Source: Trema orientale
Lineage: Eukaryota > Streptophyta > Magnoliopsida > Rosales > Cannabaceae
Direction: 5' to 3'
Assembly: GCA_002914845.1 (NCBI GenBank)
Contig: JXTC01000014.1
Span: 182,329 to 246,328, forward strand
Length of the DNA: 64,000 nt
Program-made: the position numbers and the translations under genes
Notes under the pieces: generated by a model
Seen by the model: only the letters and a program-made list of their open reading frames with translations
Databases searched by the model: none
What the model was told of the DNA's origin: nothing
In this document: positions 47,570-59,389 of the stretch, one piece after another
Layout of the letters: each line of letters opens with the position of its first letter
Position numbering within the stretch: position 1 is the stretch's first letter

Positions 47570-48230
47570 GGGTAATGTTCTGTAAACTATTAATCATATC
47601 AATTAATAAAAATCTCTAATTTTTCATGTCTGCTCAACTCAATAAAAGTTCATAATCTATGTTTGGGATGGTTTATGTAACAAAATTATCCCCAATAAAA
47701 CTATGCTCCACCTTCATCTCCTCCCACCCTTTCAGCATTTTTTTTTTTTAAAAAAAAAAGAAGAAGAAAATTGAAAATCTCTCAAAGTTATGAACGCACC
47801 ATACGCACTGCACCCGAAGTGGAGGAGACCAGATTGGCTCGGTTGCTTCGGAATCTCGACGGGTTCGCCAAGAGCGCCACAGAGCTTTCCCTTGGTGCAC
47901 CCATGAAAGCTCCTTGGCCAACGATGGACTGTTCCAGTGCGGCGTACAGACACGAGGTGTCGACTATCTCTGAGTCTGGGTGTGTCGTGAGGTTGAGACT
48001 AGAGAGAGGAGCAGTCGGAAAGCGAGACTAGAGAGACTTTTCTGGTGTGTTTTTTTTTTTTTTTTTTTTCCCTTTTTTTTAATATTTTATAAATAAACTA
48101 TGCTTAATACTTAATAGGGGTATATTTGTCCCATAGGCATAAATTTTCAGGTTTTGTTGAGTGGAGCATATGGATGAAATTAGCTATACTTTAGAGCATA
48201 TTTAATGAAATATCTCCTATGCACAAACCC
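47570..48230. mobile_element. Candidate Pack-MULE carrying a GC-rich segment
   Basis: The left arm (47570-47715) and right arm (48080-48230) are diverged inverted repeats: GGGTAATGT faces ACAAACCC at the termini, and GCTCAACTCAATAAAA faces TTTTGTTGAGTGGAGC inside. Between them 47770-48035 is clearly GC-richer than its surroundings and ends in CT-rich sequence on the minus strand, as a captured gene fragment (5' UTR and first exon) would. An 86-codon plus-strand frame (47771-48031) matches no family that I know. The flanking 9-mers do not match convincingly. The right end is 53 bp before the AAMP start codon. Confidence 0.6.
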
Positions 48231-48282
48231 TGATAAACTTCTCCAGTGGGACTGACCACTATTGCTGTGTAAAGAAAAGAAG

Positions 48283-51200
48283 ATGAACAATCCAACACGA
48301 GTTGCAGGCGAAGAAGAGGAAGACGATCATGGTGAAGTTTTCCTCGACGAGTCCGACATCATCCATGAACTTACCGTTGATGAAGAAGGTCTCTCTCTCC
48401 TCTCTCTCTCTCTCTCTATATATATATAATATTCGTATATAGTTGTCTGTATTGAGCCTTTGTTGATTACTATGGTGGTGTGCTCTGCTGTGTGATGCAG
48501 ACCTTCCCGATGCGGATGACGGAGCTGCCTCTGATTCTGATATTGGCGGTATGCTATTAGAGTTTCTTTGTGTCTACTTATATTGATATCTATTACTATT
48601 GATATTATTTGACTTGTTTGTGTGTGCGTGTATTTTTTTTATTTTTTATTTTTTTTCCAGATGAGCCTGACGATTCTATGCACATATTCACTGGTCACAC
48701 TGGTAATATATATTTCTTCTATTTGGTTTATGCACTGATGCATTTTACCAATATGTTCAAGTTGTATTAATTGGTTTGGAGCTGAATTTGCTTTACACTA
48801 TCTGTAACTTCGCAACCTTTTGGAGTTTAGAAATGGACTTTAATGATGTCTAAAACTAAAATGCAAAGTAGTTCACATTGCTTTATGCCCCTTCCCCAAA
48901 TTTTGGAAGGATATAACCTTTTCATCTAAATTTGGAGTTTTGAGGTAGTAACATGGGGTATCACAACCTAAGAGTAATGATATTAAGGCAACCTATTTGG
49001 TACCCTGCAAGAATTCTGGTTACCTGTGAACGCCTGTATAGGTAAAGTAGCAATGTGGCAGGATCATAAAGTGTGGGTTTGGGATGTTTTGGACACATAA
49101 ACTGGTCGAAAGAACTTGATTTGTCCCCTTTACCGTTTGTTTCGATCAATTTGTTTGTAGAATTAGTTACTCTTTTGCAGACATTTTTGGGGATGTTTTA
49201 AAGAAGGGAAAGCTAGTCAATCTTGATAGCAACCTCTTTTAGGTGGCTAACTGTCTTTTTTATTGAATATGGTCCATAATCCATATAAGTGGTTGAGTCA
49301 ACTTGGCCACTCTTAACTAGTTTGGGGATATCTTTTGGACAATTCACTGCTAGACTGCCCAAAGGCATCATTGGTAATATAATGGTTAGGGGATAACTGA
49401 TTTGTGTGTGTGTGTGTGTGTTAATCTCTCCCTTTGTAAGCATATCTGGTTATATGTAGGAAGACTGTTTCTTGCCATGAACTTTTTTTGGGCTGAAGGG
49501 TTCTATTGATACAATTGTCTAACCAGGGTCTTGGATTGCTATGGGTATTATTATCAAATCATATATTTGTCTCTTTTGTTAGTACTTCTTTTGTGCTTTC
49601 CACGTTTTATGTGCAGAAAATGGAACATATAAGACCTCTGTTTAATTGTCTTTGAGAACTATGATCTGATATGCATGTCTGTTGATTAGAACATATGATT
49701 TGGTCTTGAAGGATTGATGCATTTACTATGAGCCCAGTTGATATTCCATCTTTGCTTGCTTAGATTTTCTTTCTGCACAGGTGAGCTTTACTCTGTTGCC
49801 TGCAGCCCAACAGATGCCTCATTAGTAGCAACTGGGGGTGGAGATGACAAAGGATTTCTTTGGAAGATTGGTCAAGGAGATTGGGCTTCTGAGCTTCAAG
49901 GTATGATGAGCGTGAGAAGTAGCAACATGCTTTACACTCTCCTTTGTTCATAGTTTTACATTTGTGATTATGTGCTTTCACCTTCTGCCCCAAGGTTTTG
50001 AAGTAGCTAAATAGGATTTGTGCATTTATAGATCTTATGTTCATTTTTCTCCATTTAAACCTCTTGCAAGCTTATTTACAGGCCATAAGGATTCTGTGTC
50101 TAGTTTGGCCTACAGTTCTGATGGGCAGTTGCTTGCATCTGGAGGCTTTGATGGGCTTGTTCAAATATGGGACATTTCCTCAGGAAATCTAAAGTGCGCA
50201 CTTGATGGTCCTGGAGAGGGCATTGAGGTCAGATTATGGGGCAATATATTATGTGATACTGTTAAATATTCGTCGTAGATTGAGTTTGAGCAATGTGATT
50301 TCTCAGTGGGTCAGGTGGCATCCTAGAGGGCATCTTGTCTTGGCTGGTTCTCAGGATTCTACTGTTTGGATGTGGAATGCTGACAGAGGTGCCTATCTTA
50401 ATATGTTCTCAGGTCACAGCGGCACTGTGACTTGTGGTGATTTTACTCCTGATGGTATGACATAACTCTTCGTCTTGATTGTCGTAATTATTTTCTTTCT
50501 TGTGTTTTGCAATACATGTTGTCATGGATTTTGTTTATTTTTATTGATCTAAAAAAGTTCTGTGCAAATCTCTTATTTCCTTTCCTTTTCCTTCCTTCCT
50601 TTGCTGGTCACTTAAGGTAAAACAATATGTACTGGTTCTGATGATGCAACTTTGAGGATTTGGAATCCTAAAAGTGGTGAAAATATTCATGTTGTAAGAG
50701 GTACGCCTTTGATTTCCGTTTAAAAATTTCTGTCATTTTCCTTTCTAGGTAAAGTAGTTGAAGACTGAAAGAGAGATGTAGTAGAATTTGTTTTTGGTTG
50801 TTAGACCTTGGATTCTTCTACAAATTGAAAATGATATGTGGAATTTATTGGGTTGCATCTTGGATAGTGGGTTTTGTATACGCAAGCTACACTTTTAACA
50901 TATCTATATCAAGAGTCTGTGTGTGTATGGGTGAGAGAAGTAACAATTATCACACTTAATGGTACCTTATTTATTTATTTGTTGAGGTGCTCATTCTTTC
51001 ATTCCATGCGCCAAACTGATGCTTTAAAGTTATTAAGATACGCATTCTTTCGTTCCATTTGATGTCTTTTTCAGGCGTTCAGCATGCACTTTTTTGACCT
51101 TTTCAATTGCCATCTTTTTCTTTTTATATCGAATTCCAATGTGCATCCAACAATTTGGAGGATATATTAGACTTAAAAGTTAAATGAATATCTGGGTGTC

Positions 51201-54200
51201 TTTGAAGAAAATGGCACTGTTTTCGAAATTTAAACAATTCAGGAATAGCTTGTTAAGGGTGTAAGCAAATTGAACTTCGAGAAGTTAATAACTGTAAATA
51301 ACCGTACCATGGTAATTTGTTTGTTTTTGTGTGTGGCTGTAGAACCACACCCTGATAGTTACTTGTTGTGATAGTTCTATATGAATTCAGTATTAAGTTT
51401 AGAACTTTTTGGTTATTTCTTTCTTCGCCTGCTTCTTTGTGGAACATTAGCACCTGATATTTTCTTTTGAATAATGCTACGACACCAATATCTTACACCA
51501 AAAACTTACGCCACATGAGGTAGCATTCATTTCAACTTCTTTTTTGAAAGTAGATCACACCATTTAAAGTTATGTGGCTAATAATGATGCCACGTCATTG
51601 GTGTAAGTTTTTTGTGCAAGATTTGGTGTTCCAATCTTTACCCTTTCTTGTTATATGCAATTATAGTTAGCTGAGTAATTTTCTTGTAATCTCCAAATAT
51701 ATCTTCTTTTCTCTTGACCAGGTTTTAATCTTAATTCTGGAGACTGAATCCCACTTGCATTCATCTATCTTAGTGGATTCTCCTAAATGATGATTCATGT
51801 TGATTGTTGAACACTATTTTCATTTTGATATGGTGCAGTACATACTTCTTTTTGTGAACTCATTTGCTGTTTGTGATGAATTATGTTTTCCTTGTGCCCT
51901 TTGGTTCGTTCTAATTTTTATTCTTCAGATATTATCCTTTTATGAAATGAGAATCTAAGTTATGCCAAATTACTTCACCTCAAATGCATTCAATTATTGA
52001 TACAATGTCGCTCGTGAAGGTGGGTATTTGAACATGTTTGTTATATTGTCTGTGGCCATTGATCTATTTTCTGTCATCTTCCTCTGATTCGAGCAGTTGT
52101 CATTCTTGAAACAATGTCGTGACTAATGTTTTTAAGAGCCTCCTCTTCTTTTTTTTTTTTTTCCTTCTTCTTCTTCTTCATGGGAAAAGGTTACCAATGG
52201 TAGGTATGTCAAAATTTGAGTTATATTGTATAGATGGCATAAATTATATCTTTTGTGATTGTGCTCTGATTCAAGCAGTTGCCATCTGTGGTTGGTGCTA
52301 CCTAATTATAGATAGTCTTTATTTATTTATCAAGTGAACTAGGAGATAAATTTAATCTCTGCTTTATGATGGTTTGGTTCATGATTAAAGAACTTCATTT
52401 TATATTTGTTTTAGGTCTTTTTTGTCATCGTTGACGCTTATTGTCCTCTAGGTCATCCATATCATACTGAGGGATTGACATGCTTGGCGATAAGCTCTGA
52501 TTCAACTCTTGCCCTTACTGGTTCAAAGGATAGTTCTGTCCACATTGTTAATATATCGACTGGAAGGGTATTTTCTTATCTTTTCAAGATTTAAAGCAAT
52601 TTTCCTTAATTTGTTTGATCTTGTCTTTTTTTATGATTACTGTATGCTGGGCAGGTGCCTTGAGCTATGTATCCTTTGATGTTTTCTTTGAATCTCATCA
52701 AATTTATTATTAGTTGTGTGCCACAATGCCACAAAAACCTTGTAAATCAATTAGTGCGGTCTAGCAACATAAAACAAGCATGTGAATTATTTATGCAAGT
52801 TTGCTGCAACAATTAAGAAGGAAAGAGATAAAATTCTTTTGAGGAAATTGCAACGCTGGGCATCGTTCGTAACCAATAGGGTTTACCACCAATAGATGGT
52901 TCAAGGGATTTTAAGCCATGGTGATTTTCTTTATCTGAAAGTGTTTGAAAGAGTTATAGACGAGAGTGCTCAGTCTAAAATGATGTTCTTCTGGAGAAGA
53001 CAGGAATGATTATTGTAAACAGTAAGCCAAGACTTGCCGCATTGGGGAAAAATAAAAAAAAAGAGAGCAAAGATTTGCTTTGTGTTTTTTCCCCTCAAAC
53101 ATGCAGTCCAATTATGAGACTTACTGCGTCTCTCTCTTAGATAGGAACAAATGAGAACATCAATACATGTTGTATCTTCTTTCTTTTTATCAAAAGCTGC
53201 ATTGTCTATCTAACGTTTGTCATGATAATCTTTATATGTCGCTGGCAAGTTGAATATCTGTCCTCATGAAACTACAAATGGTTTCTTTTGAGCACCCGAG
53301 CTCTTTTTTGATTTACGGTCAAGGGCTTATCTTGCACCCTAGCCTCTTCACTGATATCGGACTTTTTGATCGAGGGAGTAGAGCTTATCTTTGTTATTAT
53401 TTTTCTTCTTTAGTGAGTAAAAGTGGTTGTAGATTGCATGAGGACACCACCCCTGCGTGCTCAAGAAATAAGAACATAAAATCTCTTATAGTGATAAAAA
53501 GAAAAAGAGCATGATGTTCATGTCCGCTTAAGCTATGCCAAAGGTTATACTTCTGTTTCCATAGTTGACTTTGCTCAGCTTCTAATTCCTCACCATATCT
53601 GTGTTTGTTTGTTTTTTTTTTTTTTCTCTCTGTTTTCATTTTAAACATATACAGGCACACGCATTTAAATTGTATATATATATATATATATATATTTAAC
53701 AGGTAACAGGCAAGATATTTATTTACTAAAATTATTATGTCATTTGAAGGGTATGGGGGAAAAAAATTTGAACCATAAATGAAGACTAGAAAACATTCTT
53801 TCGGCTGAAAAGAATTAGAGAAAAAAAAGACATCTTTAGGAGAACTCCCAAAGTAGAGCCAAATTTCAATCCCTAAAAGCTAAAACACCAAGCTGTATCC
53901 AGGAGTGTAATCTCCAAAGACCCTATTATTCCTTTCTAACCAAATATCCCAGTACTACACTAAAACTGCACAATTTTACTATTAATAAGCTCTCACTATG
54001 ATCAAACTAATTGGTTGAACAATATTTAAAATTTGATTTTAGCTTCTACACTGTTAGTGCTCTAAAGGTGGTTGGGTTACCACCATTTAAGGCTTTAATT
54101 CCCTGACTTTACATGGTCTTCATCTTCCCTTCATGCCATAGTTCAATCCTAGAGGCCTAGATTTTCACTGTGCGACAAACTTGTACCAAGACCTAAATTA

Positions 54201-55808
54201 TCATTCTTTTATTTCTTGTTTTTAATTTTTTCCCCATATCTAGCAATGATAGTCAACTGTTTTTTCTCCATTTATTGAATCTTTTTTACTTTCAAACTTC
54301 GGGGATTGTACTAGCCAAGATAGATGTAGGGCTTCTTGGCATGGCTTCTCTTTGGCTTATAAGGACTAAAAGTCACTTTTGGGATTGTTTGGGTGGATTT
54401 TCAGAAAGAGCATTTTTTCATTTGGAAGAGCTTCTGGAGAAGCTATACCTGTACTAGCTTCCCCAGAAAGGGTTTCCAACAAAACTTAAAGAGTTGTTAA
54501 GGACCATTCCATTTTGTCTGCTATTTGAAGGACCATTCCATTTTTGTCCTTTTTTATGATTGAGAGCTAAAGCACAATAAATCAACCAAACAGTAACGTT
54601 ACAGCAATCACTTGTACTTTCCTTCTTGCACTACTTAAAACTTGAAAAAGAAAAAGATGTCAAACAAGCTCATAATCTCATGATTTGATATAAATATCTT
54701 AACAATTGACAAAAGTTATGTCCACATCTATGTAAATGCATTAATGTGTTTGCTGGTGATATAATGTTCACACAGATTTTTAATTTGTGTTTTTAGTTTT
54801 TTAACCTTTTGGTAGGCCTCTTAAAACTATTGCGTGGCAGGTTGTTACTTCGCTGGTGTCTCATTCAGATTCAATTGAATGTGTTGGATTTGCTACAAGG
54901 TACTGTTAACTCATGATTTATTTAACTCTCCCGCTCTCTCTTGCAGCATGGAGCATAACATAATAAGTGTACATTTGAAAATATCTTCTACTTGGGCTCT
55001 CCAGAAATTCATTCTTTGCCAGTCTGTATGTAGGGTGTATCTATAATCTGGAATGGCACAAGTATTGTTCGAAGAATTCAGTATAGATTACTTCTAGCCA
55101 AACAAAACTTGGAAAATATATCCATTTCAGAAGAGATAAGAAAAGATATATGAATGTTTTAGGTGTCTCAACATCACAGCTTATCTTTTCCGCAAACAAA
55201 AAAGTTGAGTTCAGAAGAAATTTTCACTTGTAGCTTCTGAAAGATTGAAACTGTGCGATCAATGAGACTCTTTTTTACTAATATTCTGTGACTGCACTTT
55301 TGACAAATTGTGTATGGCAGTTCTCCTTGGGCAGCCACAGGGGGCATGGATCAGAAGCTTATTATCTGGGATTTGCAGCATTCATCACCCCGTTGTACAT
55401 GTGACCATGAGGTTTGTTGCAGTTCTATTTCTTCTACAACGAGTACTGTATTTATGTATTCTTATTTTCCATTCATTAGTGTTCCTTTCGCCTATCTTTT
55501 ATATTAGATAAGATAAGATTGGATAATTAGATACTTTGACTTTAGATCTCTCACAGAAGGAACTTCAAAATTGTGGGCAGGATGGGGTAACTTGCTTAAC
55601 ATGGCTCGGTGAATCTAGGTTCCTGGCAACTGGTTCTGCAGATGGGAAGGTACGAATATGGGATTGTCTATCTGGTGATTGTGTTAGAACCTTCAGTGGG
55701 CACTCTGATGTCATTGAAGGTCTCTCTGTTTCTGCCAATAAAGATTTTCTTGTTTCGGTATCGCTTGATGGAACTGCCCGAGTTTTTGAGATCGCAGAGT
55801 ATCGATAA
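48283..55808 (+). CDS. AAMP/Sqt1-type WD40-repeat protein, eleven exons
   Basis: Exons are 48283-48388, 48501-48548, 48661-48702, 49781-49900, 50082-50227, 50307-50454, 50617-50700, 52452-52567, 54841-54899, 55321-55411 and 55581-55808; all introns are GT-AG, phases agree, and the product is 395 aa. An acidic N-terminus (EEEEDD, then DLPDADDGAASDSD) precedes eight WD40 repeats starting near residues 63, 106, 148, 190, 232, 277, 319 and 360, with blades ending LWKI, IWDI, MWNA, IWNP, IVNI, IWDL, IWDC and VFEI. This layout fits angio-associated migratory cell protein homologs; the yeast relative Sqt1 is a chaperone for ribosomal protein uL16 (Rpl10), so a role in 60S assembly is likely by inference. 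The long introns (1 to 2.3 kb) contain MITE-like sequence. The ATG at 48283 is the first that gives the acidic leader. No defect is seen. Confidence 0.93.
51479..51632. mobile_element. Small MITE in AAMP intron 7
   Basis: The left arm GACACCAATATCTTACACC with AAAAACTTACGCCACAT is inverted against TGCCACGTCATTGGTGTAAG with TTTTTTGTGCAAGATTTGG on the right. It is about 150 bp and non-coding; its superfamily is unclear. Confidence 0.7.
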
Positions 55809-56198
55809 GTGAGAGATGCCTACATAATAGTATTCATCTGGAAGTTACTTCGTGCATTTTTTCTTGTTGAAACTCATTAAGCAGTTATGTCAATTTTCTG
55901 ATGCAACTATAATATAGTCTGGAATCTGATAAGAGATTATCTATTAGATTGTTGAGTAGACGTGTTGGAAAAATCTGGTTGAGAGAGTGGATATCGTAAC
56001 TGGAATACAATGCATGAGAATTCCCATAGATTATATGATTGATAGAACAGCGAATGGGGATGAGTTAAAGAGTAGTGGTTATGGCCCTTTCTATTTCAAC
56101 TTGACAGGACAATGGGACCAGCAATGCAAATCATGCAATGCACTATGACTCCTGACATTTTTATAGCCTTCTCTCCAAATGGTGTTTTTGTACTCTCG

Positions 56199-56234
<36 letters not shown>

Positions 56235-56790
56235 GTATATGTATGTTTATATGTATATATATTACCAACATATATATGTGATGGCTTCCAATAAGTTCAG
56301 TGATCTCAGCTGATCATGCAAGTGACCGTTGTCCAAATTCAGAATGTAATGCAAGATTTTTGATTTTATGTATTGCAGTATCTCCGGTTTGTATCAGCTT
56401 ACTATGTTTTTCATCTACTTGCGTCCCTTGTTTTCTTTTTAATTGGAGTGTAGTACAACGAAGGATATGTCGATTAGAAAATATGAAGGCAATTTGTTTT
56501 CCAGTACAGTCTCTAGATGATTATGTTTGCTAATATGAACTTGAAAGATTTAACAACACAATTTGCTTTCTAAATGTCCAACACAGCGCCTATAAAATAT
56601 TCACGTCAAAGTAGATGATAAATAGGGCTTCTATGTCGCGGTATTGAGGAATATTACTATTTCTTAACCCACGAAAGAATAAACTAAATTAGAAATTCGA
56701 TTGGCAGGAAAGTTGATGGCGGGGAACATATTTTATATGAAATTTGAATAGCTAGTATTACCAAAGAAATCATTAAAGAGGAACGGTTCG
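55809..56790. other. AAMP 3' flank
   Basis: Probable 3' UTR followed by intergenic sequence with a (CT)n(TA)n microsatellite at 56195-56235. No gene is seen. Confidence 0.5.
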
Positions 56791-58068
56791 TTTGTAAAGT
56801 ACTTCATTGTCACTCCGTTGTTCCTCATCTGACACAATTTCACAACCAGGTATAGCTCTAATTTCCCATCCATACAAAACAATGGCCTAGATCTATCTGT
56901 TTCACTATGGTCCCCTTGTAGCCTCTCTTCAAATCTCTGGTCACTACAATTTAGTAACCAATTCAATGATTGTCCTAATACCCTTGCTCCGTAACCCGTG
57001 GTACCTAGGTTTGATCCTGGACTCCAAGTTATAGAGTCCAGGTTATAAGTGAAGTATTCAGGGAACTCGACGAGCTCTTGTAACGATCTCCTCATCTCAT
57101 TCTTTAAAAAGTAATAGCCGTTTTTTTTTCATGCAATCAGCTTGTAATGCAACCAACCGTGTACAGTTCACAACCATCTTATCTACATTGGCCAAAGCTA
57201 TTCCCCCGTCGAGGAAAAAATCAACTGATTTTATTGTCACATTTTGATTAACTGATCAAGGCTGACAATCTGAGGCATATTCTCCATCACTTGAGCAAAA
57301 CCTTCAGGATCAATCTTGCGCTTCGAATGAAAAAGTACTGTTGTGAAGACAACTTAGCTTTCAAAGGCAGGCCAAGAATCTGAGGGTACTGAGTGCTGAG
57401 CAATAAGAGATGCAAGTGTTTTTCTTGTTATCCTCAAACTCAACACACTTTCCATGTTGGGCTTAACAGTCTCCTCATGAAAGTATATACCCGTTTCTCC
57501 AACATCCTAGCCAGAATCTTCATAGGCAAACTCAAAGAAACCGAGAGTGCATTTGGCATAGGATTCTGAATTCTATTTTTTAAATTCAAAAACAGTTTAC
57601 ATAGAAAGTTAAAAGAATAAATATTTTCTCTTTCCAACTTTCTACATAAAAATTATTTCTGGATTTAAAACATAGGATTTGAATCCTATACCAAACGCGC
57701 CCCGAATAATCAGGACAAACTCAAAAGAACCCAGTAATCAACAAGCAGTGTGATCATGGTCCCAACTCTCATCACTAAAAAATATGGATACTTCCAAGAC
57801 AAGCAACCAAGGTACTCATTGTCCCCTCAAGTTTAAACCCAAGAATCTCGGGATACTTAAGCAGAACATATCCAATATTTTCCTTCTCCATATCAAGTCC
57901 GCAAAGAAACTTAATGATAGGAGAAAGCTCAACAACAACACTAGCATGCAACACGTGAGTGTAGTTCTTAACAAATTCACCTCGTACTCTTGACCTCTGA
58001 ATCCAAATCTTCTCCAAGTAACCCAACACAGATATCTTTTCTTTAGGTGACACTATGATATTTTTCAC
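56790..58068 (-). pseudogene. mTERF pseudogene (mTERF4/BSM-RUG2-like), fragmented
   Basis: On the minus strand mTERF-family phrases appear in the correct order but in changing frames: VSPKEKISVLGYLEKI and LSPIIKFLCGLDMEKENIGY (57.8-58.05 kb), VGTMITLLVDY (57.75 kb), MKILARMLEKRVY (57.5 kb), DPEGFAQVMENMPQIVSLDQ (57.3 kb), RSLQELVEFPEYFTY (57.08 kb) and SLNWLLNCSDQRFEERLQGD (56.93 kb). mTERF proteins control organelle transcription and splicing. Stops, frameshifts and an inserted MITE (57545-57703) interrupt it, and the N-terminal targeting and early mTERF repeats are absent. A small 10-20 bp insertion duplicates the Leu-Asp-Ser site near 57035. Assignment to the mTERF4 (BSM/RUG2) subgroup is from memory of the C-terminal motifs and is less certain than the family. 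Confidence 0.88.
57545..57703. mobile_element. MITE inserted in the mTERF pseudogene
   Basis: The left end GAGTGCATTTGGCATAGGAT is inverted against ATCCTATACCAAACGCGCCC, and the arms continue with AATTCTATTTTTTAAATTC against GGATTTAAAACATAGGATTT. It splits the mTERF sequence between LLVDY and MKILARM, and roughly 20 bp of mTERF sequence appear on both sides. Confidence 0.8.
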
Positions 58069-58069
58069 G

Positions 58070-58376
58070 AGTGTTTATTCAGTCATTTTTACAACTTCAA
58101 CATGAAGCAAAGGAGAATCTTTATTTCACTTAGTAGTTTCTGTACAATTATTTGACTCATTAATGTTTTTATTAGAGACTGACATTTTCTATATGTATAT
58201 AAAAATGAAACCAAGATCACCTCACAATTTAAAACCACATTTATTAATTTGTAAAAAGAATGAGTGAAAAGGTAATAGAGAGGAAAGAGAATAGAGAGAA
58301 TAAGAAATAATAAATGAGAAAAGCTGGAATTCCCTTTCATATATAACTAATTAATATATAAATACATTAAAAGGAA
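58070..58376. other. Intergenic, no gene seen
   Basis: AT-rich spacer between the pseudogene and the next transposon. Confidence 0.4.
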
Positions 58377-59372
58377 GGGTAAATGGCATCGTTGGCCCCC
58401 AACCTATTATCATTTTGGCATATTAGTCCCCAACCCTTTTTGTAGCATTCGAGTACCTAACATTTCTCTTTTTAGCACTGTTAATTTTTTCGACATATTT
58501 CATTCAAGATTCTGTTAGAATTCATTTAAATGAGCAAGATTTTGCTACATTAATCCGTGTTGTTTAAATTATTTAGGAATTTAGTCTATTTTTTGGGGGG
58601 GCATTTATATCTCCAATCAACAACATTTTTATGCATTAATTTTTGTCAAAATTACAATGATATTTCCTAAAATAAAAATAATAATAGTGAAACTGCTTGA
58701 AAAAATATATAAAACCTCCGGGCTTAACTATATTACATTTTATATATAAACAATTAGTTATTTTGTTTATAATAACATAAAAAAAGAGGAAAAATTCTAT
58801 AAAACTTTTCAGACTTATTTGTTGTAAATAGTTAATTAATTTTTTAGAATAATTATTCATAATTAAATAAAAATTCAGTGGATGTTATAAATTTTTAGTC
58901 GAATTTGACCAGTAAAAGCTGGTGTATGATGAGAAATCTTTTTTTTTTTTTTGGTTTTTACAATAGCAAGATAATTATTTTTTGTTCATTAGAGTTACTA
59001 TAATTTGACATAAATCAGGGTTTGTCAATGTATTTTTTTTTTTTAATTTGATTCTTAAATAAACTTTTTACTTTATATCCGCCTTTGATTTTTAATTTTT
59101 TGAAAGATTAGTGATTGCAATATTGTCAATCAGAGATATGAATGCCAAAAGAAACTAGAGACCAAATTGCTAAATAACTGAAATAATAGGGATCAATGAT
59201 GTAAAATTTCTCTCATTCAAATGAATTCTAATGAAATTTTGGATGAAATATGTCAAAAAGACTAACGATGCCAAAAAGAGAAATTTTAGGTACATGAATG
59301 CCACGAAAAAAAATGTTGGGGAACAATATGCGAAAATGGTACTGCATTAGGGACCAGTAGTACCATTAACCC
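58377..59372. mobile_element. Mutator-like element, 996 bp, long TIRs and 9-bp TSD (8/9)
   Basis: The termini GGGTAAATGGCATCGTTGG and the reverse complement of GTACCATTAACCC are inverted, and similarity continues for about 170 bp, including TTTTGGCATATTAGTCCCCAA against TTGGGGAACAATATGCGAAAA and ATTTCTCTTTTTAG against CCAAAAAGAGAAAT. Flanks TAAAAGGAA (58368-58376) and TAATAGGAA (59373-59381) form the target duplication. The interior (58560-59200) is AT-rich and has no transposase or visible captured exon, so it is non-autonomous. Confidence 0.87.
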
Positions 59373-59389
59373 TAATAGGAAAGTATTTT

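Noticed and set aside
47771-48031. 86-codon frame as an independent gene
   Set aside because: It has no recognisable domain and lies within the inverted arms of a transposon. I kept it only as possible captured sequence.
53266-53660. Frames of 82 and 87 codons in AAMP intron 8
   Set aside because: Overlapping on opposite strands, no recognisable motif, inside a well-supported intron.
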